This document shows, one piece after another, positions 38,601 to 49,699 of a stretch of DNA of 64,000 nt; the first letter of the stretch is position 1, and every line of letters starts with the position of its first letter. This stretch comes from Pyxicephalus adspersus. Taxonomy: Eukaryota; Chordata; Amphibia; Anura; Pyxicephalidae. Position numbers and translations under genes: made by a program. The stretch lies in assembly GCF_032062135.1 (NCBI RefSeq), contig NC_092859.1, positions 24,802,807 through 24,866,806 of the forward strand. The letters run 5' to 3'. The notes beneath the pieces were generated by a model. The model saw only the letters and a program-made list of their open reading frames with translations. It had not been told where the DNA came from and ran no database searches.

Positions 38601-41600
38601 ATGTAAGCCATGCACTACCTGTACTTCTATTTATCCATTTATGAGATGTTATATTTTTTTTTCCTTTAGTGCGTCCATTTCAGTTCTTCAGCCAGAGATG
38701 GATGCCACCTTTCAACGTAAATTGCGTCAAAAGCAGCTACAGCAGAGATTCCGTGAAGAGATGGAAAAGAAACAAAATCAGAACATTGCACCATCTCTAG
38801 ATGTAGCACAGAAAGGTGAGAAAGTAAAATACGGCAAAGTAAATACTCATTTAGTTTACCCTGTTGTTTATTCTGTTAAAGAGTTTGGGACAGAACATAA
38901 AAGCCTGTCTTTAAATATATTTCAAAGCTGAAGTGTGAAATAATATTTTAAAAGCTGCTCCCCTCAGTAATTCCTTTCAGCAATTTCTGTTGTCAATGTT
39001 CAGGGTTGAGTGGCAGATGGCTTTAGGTAAACTACCTAACTGTGAGCCTAGGCTGTCATTTACATGTCCTTTGGGGTTTTGTCAAACAGCCTGCACTTGC
39101 TCCTGGTCTACACTGTCAAAGAGCATGAACTGCCCACCACCAAAAAAAAAAAGACCCATTATATAACTGGATCGGCCTAAAGACCGTAGAAAAAGATGTT
39201 ATTTGATTTTTAAAAAGGGTAGTATTTTGCGAAGGGTAGATAGTTTTGGGCAAGTGGTGGGTAAAAAGCTTAAGTCCAGATATCAGTTCATGGCTTTATA
39301 AATTTTTTATGTGCTTAATACTCTCCTTTTTCTTACCTAAGGGCTCTGTTCCATATTTCTTACTTGTTTTAGGATCATCCAATGCTCCAAGAGTCCCTCC
39401 CTTGGGTCACAGCACCCCAACAGTTGGAGGATCTGCACAAGTCATGGCAGCCCTGGAAGATGAGTACCTGGCAGGTGAGACTTGTCGTGGGAGCGTCTGA
39501 GATCCTGAACTGTCCATGTTATTCTCTTATGTAAATAAAATCTTCTCATTTATGTAGTATGGAGATATTTTGATACATTTTGTATTAAACATTTTTTTTT
39601 ATGTTTATGGCCTTGTGAACAGAACATTCTTTTTAGCTTTATTGACAGTGTAATTTAGTAAATAACTTCAGTAAACTTTTTTTTTATGTCCTCTTAGCTT
39701 TTCTTTTCAGCCAAGCATTTTATAGTATTATAGTATGGCTTAGTTTTGTCAAGCACTGCTTTATAAGTTGTTTCATGTTGTCCCTCTTTAAAGGTTGGGT
39801 AATAAACCCAATATATCAGCTTTTTGTATATTTTATTGGAAAATTCACTTAACTTCCTGTCCCAAAAGAAATTCCCTCCTACCCAGGTGTCATCAGAGCA
39901 AGCATCCCTAATGGAATATCGATGTGACACATCCATTGAGGAAGTCTTTCACTTTAAGGTCAAATGGCCACCCACAGGTGGTTTAGACATTGATAAACTT
40001 GTATCCCAGCTCACGATAACTCCTGCTAATAGCACAGCTTTTGCAAATGTTTTAGGATGATGGACTTCATTCTGCAGAGACTTTTTGCTATTTTTTTTCG
40101 GATTGCTTTTCTTTCTATCAAGATTCCACACAGCTATGAAAATTTGTCTTTCCTATATCAGCTGTCCAGCAGTCATCTTTAATCTAAGACCCCATTTGAA
40201 TGGATGTTTTAAAGATCACTTGGAAGTGACCCTTGAGCACTTGGTTCCAGTGTTCTAGGTTTAGGTTGCTGTCCATAACCCATTCTGGTACTAATAAGTC
40301 TCAGAGTTCTATATTTGGCAACAGTAACAAAACTTATACCACTGCAGCACAGTGGCTCAGTGGCTAGCACTCTTGCAGAACTTGCCTTGCAGGACTGTGC
40401 TAAGAGTACCAGCCAGTAGGAGCATGGACATAGCAACCATCCAATATATTCATTAGTTATGATTCATATTGCCATTTGCCAGTATATAATAAACATAATG
40501 AAGTCTCTTCACAGTTGTATCCCTCTATGCAATAAAAATACCTAATAGTACAAAGTCAAACTACAACACATAATTGCATACGTGTATTTTCAAACAAGCT
40601 TTGTCAGAGTGTCTGGTTGCTTCACAATTGATCCAGGTGTGGAAAATCAGTTGGTAATGTTTGGTCAAAAGTACATTTTACTTTTGTATGGCTTCATCAG
40701 TCTTTCATCATTGTGGATCATTTTTGGCACACTCTTCTTTACAATATTGCTTTAGTTCATTATGGTTTGCCAGCATTATTTTATGCACAGCTCTTTTATT
40801 GTCCTACAACCAATTTTTCATCAGGGCTAGACCATTTTTTAACCCATTCTGGTATAGATTTACTGGTGTGTTGGGATTATTGTCCCAAGACATGACCAAA
40901 TTTGAGCCAAGCTTTAGCTGTCACACACATTACTCCAGAATACTTTGCTATACAGAGGTGGTAGAATCGAAGACTGAAAGGTGCCCAGGTCTTCTGGATG
41001 TAAAACAAGCACATGCCCTAATGACTCTTCCCAAATCGATGGGCAGCAACAATTGCTTCTCTAAGATCTTCACTAATGAACATCACTTTCCTGCTTGGCA
41101 ATAAATTAATACACATGTAAATGTTTCAGACCACCAAATTACCAAAGCCTCTCCTTTTCTAGAGATAATCACACTTGTTGATGGTCAAATAAGTGCATTT
41201 TATTAGCAGCACCTGGCTGCTACGTACACTCCTAATTTCTATAAAGTTGTACAGGTGTATGTAACTTTTCACTCACTACTTCAGCATTTTTTGGTCAAAG
41301 TTCTTATTTTAATCAATTCTTGATACATAAAACAAACTGACACATAACTGTGTGTATTATTTAACAGTGGTTTCAGGCTTTGCTGATGATTTGGAATTGC
41401 ACCCCCTAACCCACACTGCCAGTCACACACATTTTTTTTTATCAATACATAAAAAAGTTTTGTTTGCTGTTCAGCTATTTCCAGAACTAGAATTTATGGA
41501 TTTATAATGTCTTCCAGCTCAGCAGGTTATATTTAACTAGTATGTGAGTTTTCACCACCTGAATGGGCTCCCATAATAATCCCTGCCAACAGTAGAGCGC

Positions 41601-44600
41601 AAATTGTGGGGGAAAGCATTGATATCTGCAGCAAAGCCATGCAAAACTGGAACATCAATACAGATAAAGTAAGAATGGATTTCAGGCTCAGGAGATCTTA
41701 AACCCACACAAACTTTTTATTAGAAATTCAACTAACTTATTAAATGTTTTAGGGTGGTGCTACACTGTGGGATGTGGTGCCTGGAAGTATTTGTGCTAGT
41801 CATATCATCAATCCCTGTTGAGCCCCCTGGATCCTGGTTTAGACTATACATAAACTGTATTCTGCCAATCCTAGATTAAGCCCCACACTCAATATAATAT
41901 ATTATACTCAATATAGCACACATTCTTACAGCATATCTATTCAATGGTTTTCTCTCCAGAGAGTAGTCTATATAGCTCAGATTTCTGCTTCAGTGTTAAA
42001 CGAACATATTATATATTGAAAGTTGAATATGACTATCTGAAATAGTCAATAAAATTTTGTCCTTGCACACTTTTACACAACAATGTGTGCAGCATTTGTT
42101 GCAGTGTTAAGTAATCTTGTCTTGTTTGCTTACAGATGATCCGGAGCTCTGGGACATCCCATTGGATGCTGCAGAGGTGGAAAGTTTATCCAATGGTAGT
42201 GTCCAATCTGCTCCCTCTCTGGCCACGCCCCTCAGACATCATCAGATGATGACACGCAGCAGGACTCCTCAGCGCCCAGCCAACCAGTGTCAGCCAATGC
42301 GACCAACATCATGGAACCAATCACATGGAAACCTTACAGCTCAGCAAGGAGCAGGTAATGTAAATCTGTATTACTGGTTTAATGTAAACCTCTCAGTTGA
42401 GTTTTTGACAAGGTGATGTTAAAAATGACAGTAAAGAACCAAAATGATGCTATCAGCCATTGACCTGTTTATAAAACCATCCTTGAAGTGAACCTTTTCT
42501 TGTCTGATCATTTTTCCAACCTTCCTGCTTTACCCAGAAGTTTGACATAATTTGAGCTTGTATTAACTTTTTGTACGGGATCCCTTTTCTGGCTGTGGAA
42601 AATGAAGTGCAAAAAATAACCCTTGCTGGGCTGCAAATGTGTAATTCCCTCCAATAAATCACCCAGCTTAGATCCAACTTCTGTCAGGCTTGCTTACTTA
42701 CTAGAATTTTAAATAGTCATATACAGCATAGCTTAACATAAACACACATTTAGTTTAAATATACCTCAGCCTCTCCTTTATGGTAGCCCTTACCTTATAA
42801 TATTATCACTTTGCTTACCAAGTTTTTCAAAACTTGCCCAGAACTGCGCTGTTTTTGCAAATAATGACATCCTGGCCCATTAGTAGAAATGAGTTAGGCT
42901 ATATGGCATGTATAGGCAAGGGGCCTGCCTAGGTTGTCTTTCTTATAAAGACTGAGGTTCTGGTTACATAGTAAAAGAGTAAGCAATGCAATGACCTTTT
43001 TTCTTGTCCATAAGAACAACTATCCAACATTTCACCTGCTTCCAGCTTTGTTGGTTTTCATGAGTACGGGAGGCCTTGAATGTTATCTTGAGCTCATATG
43101 TAACTTCCTCTGATTCCAGTGCCCCCATATTAAATTAATATAAAAGTAATATACAGGTAGTCCCCAGATTAAATACGAGATAGGGACTGTAGGTTTGTTG
43201 AGACAAAGTTAAATTTGTATGTAAGTCAGAACAGGTTCATTATCCTAATAAATGCATTTAGGACAGATGTTTGTCTCAACATAATATTAGGCAGTGTGGT
43301 GTCAGTTACTGTATAAAATCCTCACTGTGAGGTTAATCACAAACAAAGCAAAAAAAAAAAAAAAAAAACCTTTATGGTGCCTAGACATTCATTAACTTCT
43401 TTAGCAAGCTGTGCTTTAATATGCAGGACTACCTGTACCCCTAAAAAAGATCCCTGTAGCATCGCCTTTCTTATTTCACACATGTTCTCTTGTTCCATAT
43501 GAATGGAGTGCACGGTGTACTGGCCTTTGTAACCCTTATGCAAAAGTATTGCATCTGCATGGCCTTTGTCAACAACATCACATTGGACCAGCTTTTGGCA
43601 AAAATATTCTTGGTGGTGACAAGAGCTTCCATTTTCCTAACAGACATTTTAAATGTGTCGGCTTTTCTGTTAAGAAAAGCTTTAACTGGCACTTAAAAGT
43701 CTCAAATTTTCAGTCACGCTTTTCTTGCACCTATTTTACAGAAATAGGGGTAGAGGGGTAGTTGAACTTTTGCCTTTTTGTACAACTTAAATTTTGGCTT
43801 CTCAAGTACAGGAGGGGTTATCCCAGGAATACAAACATGTTTTGTTTAGTCATTGGTTCTTTATCTCCAATTTTTCTGTTTCATTGCAGATCAACATTGA
43901 GCCCTCTTTGGTCTTCCGGATCAGGGTTGTCATTGCCCCAGTTTAAGGTTTTAATTTAATCTATTCCTTATTTCAAGGAGTAAAGTAGGTGTTCTATCAA
44001 ATGTGTTATCACCTACCGGTACTTGAAGGTACCATGGAGATTTTTAATTATTAGGAAGGAACTAGATGTCTTTCCTTTACAAAAGAGGTAGATTGCATCT
44101 TATCCTGGCCAGAACTTCATACCCCAGCCTGTTCATTCCTGCACATTACATTGATTTCTATGGGTTTTCTAAAGAGGTAGATAAAGGGGACTGTATGGAC
44201 AGCATAGCACTATATGGGAATATAAGCAAATTCTATATCCTAGCTCTTCATATCACTGTACATAAAACTGTAAATAATGCACATGAACGTTAACTTATTC
44301 CTTACAGACATTCTGTATTTCTTAATGACTCAAAGACGAGAGTTGTGCGGTAATTTTTAGTGTGCAACTTCAACATATTAATAAATAATATTAGCTAATA
44401 TTAAAATAAGTAAATGCTTAAACTCAAACAAGAACTAATTTGTTTTACTGGAGCCTCAGAAGTTTTAAATAGGCAGAAAATACCATTCACTTATATGTGG
44501 AGTTGTTCTATCCCCAATATTTTTGTAAGAAAATGTCCTCCATCTAATAGGTTAATAGCTATGCCCTGGAGGAAGTTTGAATATAATCATATTTATTCTG

Positions 44601-45359
44601 ATTTTCATAAGCATATTGTCATTGTCAAGTTAACAAAGGCATAGGGACACTGCTAGTTCTGGCCCGCAGAAAGAGTCAAAGGCCAACTCTAGTCAAAATT
44701 GTTCCAGAATAGAAAAAGACTAATAAATATCTGACAAAGGCCAAAACTTACTACAGGTAGTCCCGGGTTATGGACATCCGACATACAGACGACTCCTAGA
44801 TACGAACGGGGGCTTCCCCGCTCGCTCCTGTGCAGGACAAGGCTTGATGGGGGGTAGGGGGGCAGTTTGTATGTCTTGAAGAAGAAATCTTTTGTTAAAC
44901 ACAGCTGAGCTTGTGGGTGATCCAAGGAAGGGTGAGCTCTTTCTGTAGCCTCTTGTAACTTTTTAATGACCAAGACAAACTCTGCAGTTGTTTATTTTTG
45001 CATATCAAAGCACAGCTTGCTCCAAAAGTCAATGAATGTCAAAGCTCCATAAGGATTTTTTTTTTGCTTTGTTTGTGACAAGCATCTCTCCTAATTGCAT
45101 GTATTAAAATAATGTACCTGTTTGGACTTACATACAAATTCAACTTAAGAACAAACCCAGAATCCCTATCTGGTATTAAGTCCCGGGGACTACCTGTGCT
45201 CTATTCAAAAGTAAAAAAGCAAAGTTTTTATGTTTTACAAGTGAAGTGTGTTTTGCATAAATTTTAACTCTTTTACTATATCTTCTTATAGATAAAAGTC
45301 CTTATCGACAGAACAACGCAGGTTTTGTTATAAAAAAGAGGAGACTGGAGCCATCTTGA
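27824..45359 (+). CDS. RAD52: RAD52 homologue, complete coding region in 11 exons
   Basis: RAD52 anneals complementary single strands and helps load RAD51 in the nucleus. Coding exons are 27824-27904, 28627-28728, 31056-31149, 31971-32038, 33271-33389, 34227-34302, 35453-35670, 38670-38815, 39373-39474, 42136-42354 and 45292-45359. All introns are GT-AG, and the phases join into 1293 nt (430 residues; human is 418). The N-terminal annealing domain (about residues 28-180) is nearly identical to human, with [27 protein letters not shown] and DGLKRALK. The human DNA-contact residues R55, Y65, K152 and R153 correspond to R54, Y64, K151 and R152. Human R156 is Lys here, in the codon split by the exon 6/7 junction. 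Residues about 260-285 ([19 protein letters not shown]) match the RPA-binding region. The end, KKRRLEPS, parallels the human basic tail KKRKYDPS. The middle and C-terminal parts diverge, as is usual for the family. Confidence 0.96.
28627..28728 (+). CDS. RAD52: RAD52 exon 3
   Basis: Thirty-four codons, phase 0 at both ends, between the acceptor GTTCAG and the donor GTACAC. It encodes TAEEYQAIQ and GPEYISSR and ends AGGGQK. It carries R54, the equivalent of human DNA-contact R55. Confidence 0.95.
29623..29663. repeat. (AAT)n microsatellite, RAD52 intron 3
   Basis: About 13 AAT triplets following 'tatataaatcctgtttatta', the tail of the common repeat. Confidence 0.9.
31056..31149 (+). CDS. RAD52: RAD52 exon 4
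   Basis: It starts at VCYIEGHR after the acceptor AATAAG and ends with the first base of the Asp codon of NVDFVD, at the donor GTGAGT. It carries Y64 and [10 protein letters not shown], part of the annealing-domain core. Confidence 0.95.
31971..32038 (+). CDS. RAD52: RAD52 exon 5
   Basis: Sixty-eight nt encoding [17 protein letters not shown] and VKVQLK, between the acceptor TTCTTAG and the donor GTAAAG. Part of the beta-sheet of the ring-forming domain. Confidence 0.95.
33271..33389 (+). CDS. RAD52: RAD52 exon 6
   Basis: It encodes [15 protein letters not shown] through DGLKRAL and ends two bases into codon 155, at AA|GTAAGA. It contains K151 and R152, the counterparts of human K152 and R153 in the DNA-binding groove. 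Confidence 0.95.
34227..34302 (+). CDS. RAD52: RAD52 exon 7
   Basis: It starts after CATTAG and completes Lys155, then encodes [16 protein letters not shown] and NKLPKL, ending at the donor GTGAGT. A short hAT-type element begins 39 bases beyond the exon end. Confidence 0.95.
34341..34613 (+). mobile_element. Non-autonomous hAT element with 8-bp target duplication, RAD52 intron 7
   Basis: The ends CAGCAGTCGCC and GGCGACCATTG are imperfect terminal inverted repeats. TTCCAGTA flanks both sides (34333-34340 and 34614-34621), an 8-bp duplication as expected for hAT. The element begins 39 bases after exon 7. Confidence 0.8.
35453..35670 (+). CDS. RAD52: RAD52 exon 8
   Basis: It encodes [16 protein letters not shown] and EKARYNS, matching the end of the human annealing domain (AKRQDL, EEARYNS). 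A low-complexity polar linker follows. It ends with two bases of a Ser codon at the donor GTATGT. Confidence 0.92.
36146..37692 (+). pseudogene. Broken copy of an unclassified transposon-like gene in RAD52 intron 8
   Basis: Reading across frames gives one continuous protein-like sequence. An N-terminal zinc-ribbon-like part has CDIC (about 36189) and CKTC, ending near [11 protein letters not shown] middle part has [11 protein letters not shown] and FSEEDG-like acidic stretches. A third CxxC ([11 protein letters not shown]) sits near 37120, followed by [15 protein letters not shown] (about 37250) and [20 protein letters not shown] with [13 protein letters not shown] (37515-37640). There are stops after GEYS, after CKTCV and after RYQGG, frameshifts near 36.40, 36.96 and 37.24 kb, and a probable deletion near 37.50 kb. 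I recall intact relatives as uncharacterised, multi-copy proteins in Hydra, arthropods and other animals. The two N-terminal CxxC pairs resemble a ZAD-type treble clef. The copy has no introns and is almost certainly dead. Confidence 0.7.
38136..38621 (+). mobile_element. Tigger/pogo-like MITE copy 3, RAD52 intron 8
   Basis: CAGGTAGTCCCCGAGTTAAG to GCACTACCTG with TA on each side. It ends 48 bases before RAD52 exon 9. Confidence 0.75.
38670..38815 (+). CDS. RAD52: RAD52 exon 9 (RPA-binding segment)
   Basis: It encodes [19 protein letters not shown], almost the same as the human segment within the mapped RPA-interaction region. The acceptor is CCTTTAG and the donor is GTGAGA. Phases fit exons 8 and 10. 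Confidence 0.94.
39373..39474 (+). CDS. RAD52: RAD52 exon 10
   Basis: It encodes [18 protein letters not shown] through [12 protein letters not shown] and the final LAG align with human HSTPVTV and FLAG. The phase is 1 at both ends. Confidence 0.9.
40340..40425 (+). mobile_element. tRNA-SINE fragment, RAD52 intron 10
   Basis: CAGTGGCTCAGTGGCTAGCA matches the box A region of the SINE copies. The rest is lost. Confidence 0.4.
40636..41275 (-). mobile_element. Degenerate Tc1/mariner-like relic in RAD52 intron 10
   Basis: On the - strand, 41084-41029 reads [17 protein letters not shown], the style of the first helix of Tc1-type transposases. The rest is full of stops. The edge near 41250 (acaggtgtatgtaact) resembles a Tc1 terminal repeat. 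The + strand open frame here, with no recognisable domain, is treated as chance. Confidence 0.4.
42136..42354 (+). CDS. RAD52: RAD52 exon 11
   Basis: Seventy-three codons, phase 1 at both ends, starting [17 protein letters not shown] and rich in Ser, Pro, Gln and Arg. Chosen because acceptor (GCTTACAG), donor (GTAATG) and phase fit. It is poorly conserved against human; the human segment around VTQELIKTLEDN has no clear counterpart. Confidence 0.82.
43154..43435 (-). mobile_element. Tigger/pogo-like MITE copy 4, RAD52 intron 11
   Basis: CAGGTAGTCCCCAGATTAAA to GGACTACCTG, TA-bordered, reversed, with an A-run inside and part of one half missing. Confidence 0.7.
44754..45196 (+). mobile_element. 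Tigger/pogo-like MITE copy 5, RAD52 intron 11
   Basis: CAGGTAGTCCCGGGTTATGG to CCCGGGGACTACCTG, nearly full length. It ends about 95 bases before the last RAD52 coding exon. Confidence 0.75.
45292..45359 (+). CDS. RAD52: RAD52 terminal coding exon 12
   Basis: It begins after CTTATAG, encodes [20 protein letters not shown] and then PS, and stops at TGA (45357-45359). The basic C-terminus parallels the human one, which acts as a nuclear localisation signal. Confidence 0.93.
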
Positions 45360-45605
45360 TCAGGACTTTCATGGCCCGTCCTTCTTTATCCTCAGAAACC
45401 GGACTTCACTATCAAATGCTGGATAGTAATTGGTAACAATCTCTTCTGCATATTTAGATCTTGGACAGCCTGCTAACTGTAAACACATTTATGAAATTGT
45501 TTTATACGTTGGCACAGTTTTTCCATTCATCCAGCAAGGACAGTTTTATAATAATTAAATTAATATAATTCATTTAAGGTCCAATAAAACATTTTATCTT
45601 TTTCT
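45360..45605 (+). other. RAD52: RAD52 3'UTR with AATAAA
   Basis: A canonical AATAAA at 45583-45588 lies about 225 bases after the stop, followed by T-rich sequence. Cleavage near 45605 is inferred. Confidence 0.7.
45583..45588 (+). terminator. Poly(A) signal AATAAA for RAD52
   Basis: Canonical hexamer 223 bases after the RAD52 stop codon, followed by TTTTATCTTTTT. Confidence 0.7.
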
Positions 45606-48600
45606 ATGTAAGATAATTGTTATTTGTACAATTGAGACATTTTATGGTTTTTTTTTTGGTGTGTTTTTTTAACATCCTAATTCCCAAGTATTCACTATGA
45701 GACTAAAGTATATACAATGGGTATAAAAAGAATCACCCATTCATAATATTTTTATTTTATTGCTTTGCTCTCTCAAATGAAGACACAAAAATTATTTTCC
45801 CAACTGAATTCTTAAATCAGCATTCATCTCATCACTATCAGTGCATCTCTCCCTCCACTTCTGACAATCAGTTCTGACCTAAAAAATAGACATTGTAGGG
45901 ACAGCATGAAAGTGACCCCCGAGCACTAGGTTCTGGGCGAAGGCTTTGTTCAGATTCTAGCTAGCCTAAGAGTTCTTTCCTGGTATTGCCATTACCACTG
46001 CAATTGGCCTGACTTATTTAGGTGCATAGGTCCAAGCATCTGAAGCTATCTTGTTTAGGTTGCTGGGTGCCCTTGTCATATGAAAAGACAATTAACCTGT
46101 TTCAGCTACTTTATGTCCCCAAAGACTAAATACAGAACCAAATCTTTTTCTAAGTTCTTTAGCTATTGTGAAAGGATGGGTCAAACTGAGTTGACTGAGT
46201 TCATTCTAGTATTGTAAAGTTTTATTAATGTACACTAAGCTGCAATGTATATATTAATAAAGGCAAAGAGCAGACAGGTAAGTTTTATGTTTTAGCAGTT
46301 TTATTTAAAGTTTATTTCTGCTTTAAATAAGTAACAGATGGTGCCAGGGATAGAGATCAATTATTTTTTTTTTAATTGTAGTACAGACCCCTTAACGATC
46401 AATCAAGAGAATAAGAGAATGGCACCAGGAAATGGGATATATATAACTGAGTGTCCTCACCTCCGTTGGACTGCTTTTGCAGGTCCTAAAAGTGCAAAGT
46501 CAATCAATGAGAAAAATTACTTGAAAATGTCCTTTTCACTTCTATTAGGGATTTAGGTTACTCCCCTTGTTTATATTGATACATTTAGTGCTTGTTTGCT
46601 ACAGAACTAAAGCATTTTGGAAGTAGGAGGCGTTATCCTGGCCAAAGTTTTGTTTGCCAGTGTCCAGTCTAGGTAAGTGGTGGTATAACCCAAAAGTAAA
46701 TGCCTACTTGTCTCATTGCAATGGAGTTACCACAAAAAATATTTTTGTTTTTAAACCGGCCCAGGATCACCCTTTCCATTAGCGACCTTCTCCGCAAAGT
46801 AGGGGGAACACAGGAAATCTTTTCACCTTGAAGTTTAAAAGTTTATCAAGCACAAGATTATTTATTTTTGTACAAAAGAGCCCAGACCATCTTTTTTGCA
46901 ATCATTACCTGGCAAATAATGGAGATTTTATTCACTTGATGTTTTTGAGGTGTCTAAAACTAAAAAAAATCTTGGCGTGGGTTTGTGGGTAAAATTAGAC
47001 AAGTATTTAAAGTGGATATTGAATATAATCCACAGAACTGTAAAATGAATTTGAAGTCAGAAAGCTAAAATTGCAGTTACAGACAAGAACATGTGTGGCA
47101 AGGAGAGTGATAATGAATAAGTGGTTAATAAACCTCCTACAGTAGGAGCTGAGAAAACATGTTAGGTACCTGCACCAATTTTGTCTAGTAAGATAATCAT
47201 GTCTGTGGTTGCTCTGTCCCACAGCTTTTGTTTCAGTCCTCCTCTAAGATTTGCTAGATGAAGGTATTCCATTCAGATTACTTTGTCACCTTTTCAGATT
47301 GGAACTCTAATAAGAGTTGCCACGAGCACGCTCAATGCTGGAAACGCTCATGTCAAATTTGAAACTTGTATTGCAATTTGTATTGTACCTGACTACAATT
47401 TTTCTGCTGGCAGCAGGTAGGCCACCTCAGTTACTGGACTAAATACGAATAGAACCAAGATTTACAAGTGAGACTTTTTTGGCAAGCTAATATCAAATTC
47501 ACATTATTATTGCTACAATCTACTGAAAGTGTACAAATAAATGTATGACATTTTAATATGTGGTTGCATCGGGACAGTGAATTGAATGAGCTGAGAAGCT
47601 TGCTTTACTATATGATGAATACAATATATGTGGAGATGCATTAACAGCACTTAAGCACCTGGGCAGTTAGCCCGACCCTGGTTCAGGTAAGTAAACTTGG
47701 TACAATCGTACTACAATTTAAAAAAAAAATTTCATGAAAAACAGTGTACCGCTTTTGGTACAGAAATCTAGACATCAGTGAAACGCCCAGGAGGTTAAAG
47801 TGACAAATTTGAATTCTGTGTTGATGTTTATTCCCATCTCTTTATTTTCATTGGCCTTTTATAAATTAAAACAGCTGTAGTCCACTCGAAAGAACATAAA
47901 ATACTCTTTAGCCTTCCTGATGAAGTGGACATTGTTTCTGTGAAATGGGTAGAGACATTGTTACTGGAGGGCAGAAGTAGGCAAACTTTTATGGCCACTA
48001 GGTCAGTTCAGGGGTGGGTGGGAGCACACTAGGCTGAACTGAGTCTCCCCCACCACCAGGGAACGCCCTCTGAAGTGAAATCCCTCTCCTCTGTATGCAT
48101 TGCCGAGGAGAGGGATTTCCCTTCAGGGAGCCTTCCCTATTTACCACACTGGGGGGGGGGGGAGAAAAGGGGGGGGGGGGGGGGTTGAGAAGCAAGGAGG
48201 CGGCACTGGAGGTCTGGTGGCTCGGCCAGGGGGAGTTAGGCCGGAACGAACTACCGGCTAGGCCGTATCTGGCCTAAAGGCCGGAGTTTACCGACCCTTC
48301 TCTAGGGATTCCATGTGCGTTTGCCTTGTTTTTAAAATGTCATAAAATTTATTTTTGGTACACTGAGATTGTAGCAATAATTATGTGAATTTGATATTAG
48401 GCTTCCAAAAAGTCCTACTTGTGGTATTAATAAATATTTAATTTAGAATTTAGAGAATTTAGAGACAGTGATGTGGCAGTTTAATTGTAAGTACGAAGAG
48501 GGGAGTAGTTTTACTTCCATTTGTATTTAATAAACCAGATATCCATATATCTTAATTCCGGGATTTGAAGCCAATGACTGAAGCAGGATGGTTAGCTGAT

Positions 48601-49699
48601 TTCTAAAACAAAGTCCACTACAGCCCACAGACCCTCTGCCAGGAGTCTCAGCATAGCAGCTGACCGTACAGGTGCAAGCCAATGTGAGAATAAATCCTGG
48701 TCAATCTTAATTCTGTGAAGAGTCAGAGGGAAAAGACATTTTTAGGCTCTACTATGCCCAAAGAGCACTCTAATGCACCTCTGCTAACAGATCCATTTAT
48801 CTGTAGTTTGTTGTGGGAAAAAAAAATTAGGAAAGATGAGAAAAATACATCCAACCACCCAGGAAAGCTGAAAAATACAGACATGCTTAAGGGTAGAAGC
48901 TATGCTTGGCAGTTTTTTGGGGGGGAGTTCCAGTTTCCAAATCTTCCTGAAGGTGGCAGTATAACCCAATATCACAATTCTGTGTCACTGGACATTGAAT
49001 AAAAACCTTATTACACTTATTAAAACTCGCCAGCTCCTGTCTATCAAATGTCCACCTGCAAATGTTAACTTGCAGTGCCCTTTGGAAAAAACATTTCACG
49101 CTTTTCATTGTCACAGCATTGCCTGCGGCATCATTTTGCGCTCCATTCCTCCAGAACTTCACACTACTGTGTGCTCTGCCCTCATCACAAGCCCCAGTCT
49201 CATGATCTTTCTTTTTCTGTACATATCCAGGATCAACCAGCTATAAAGGATCAGTTGCCATTTACTAAGAGCACTACCTAGTTTTTGTCACGCATCTAAT
49301 TTTTTGCCAGGCCTAGTGTGATTTCCTGTTGGATTCAGTGCTGCAGAGAAGGAATACAATAATTACAGACCACACATTGGAGGGGCCACCAATTAGTCTA
49401 AGCTAATTGCTGCTGATTAGGATAAATCTTTGCCTGGGGGTGTCTACACATCACCACTTCCTCTCCATTTACTGTGTTCAATAGAGGAGATTCTTGGTAG
49501 ATGGCAGAAATACATTATCTCATCATAAGCAAAATGACTAATGAGCTTGATGTGAAAAAGCTTTCTGAAATCTGATGCGGTTGTATTTTGTGACATGTCA
49601 GAAATGTATTGATTCAGCTCTTCATATTAAAAAAGCCCACTTTAAGCCTCCTCCCACAAATCCCCACCACAAGCAGAATCACATCACACATCAATTAAA
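45606..49699. other. Intergenic region between the converging RAD52 and WNK1 ends
   Basis: About 4 kb with one hAT-like MITE at 48 kb and no recognisable gene. A related gap exists between these genes in mammals but is shorter there, as I recall. Confidence 0.6.
47972..48304. mobile_element. hAT-like MITE with G-runs, intergenic
   Basis: CAGAAGTAGGCAAACTTTT and GGAGTTTACCGACCCTTCTC are imperfect inverted ends. Inside are a 15-bp perfect hairpin (48077-48091 and 48105-48119, GAAATCCCTCTCCTC) and two G-runs of 12 and 16 (48151-48184). Confidence 0.55.

Larger units (their letters stand above)
28729..45291 (+). other. RAD52: RAD52 introns 3 to 11
   Basis: Outside the listed exons the introns are AT-rich. 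They hold the (AAT)n tract, the hAT MITE (intron 7), the unclassified pseudogene and Tigger-like copy 3 (intron 8), the Tc1-like relic and SINE fragment (intron 10) and Tigger-like copies 4 and 5 (intron 11). Nothing else supportable. Confidence 0.6.

Noticed and set aside
40661..41104. Open frame of 147 codons on the + strand
   Set aside because: It is antisense to a Tc1-like relic whose - strand gives a recognisable transposase motif.
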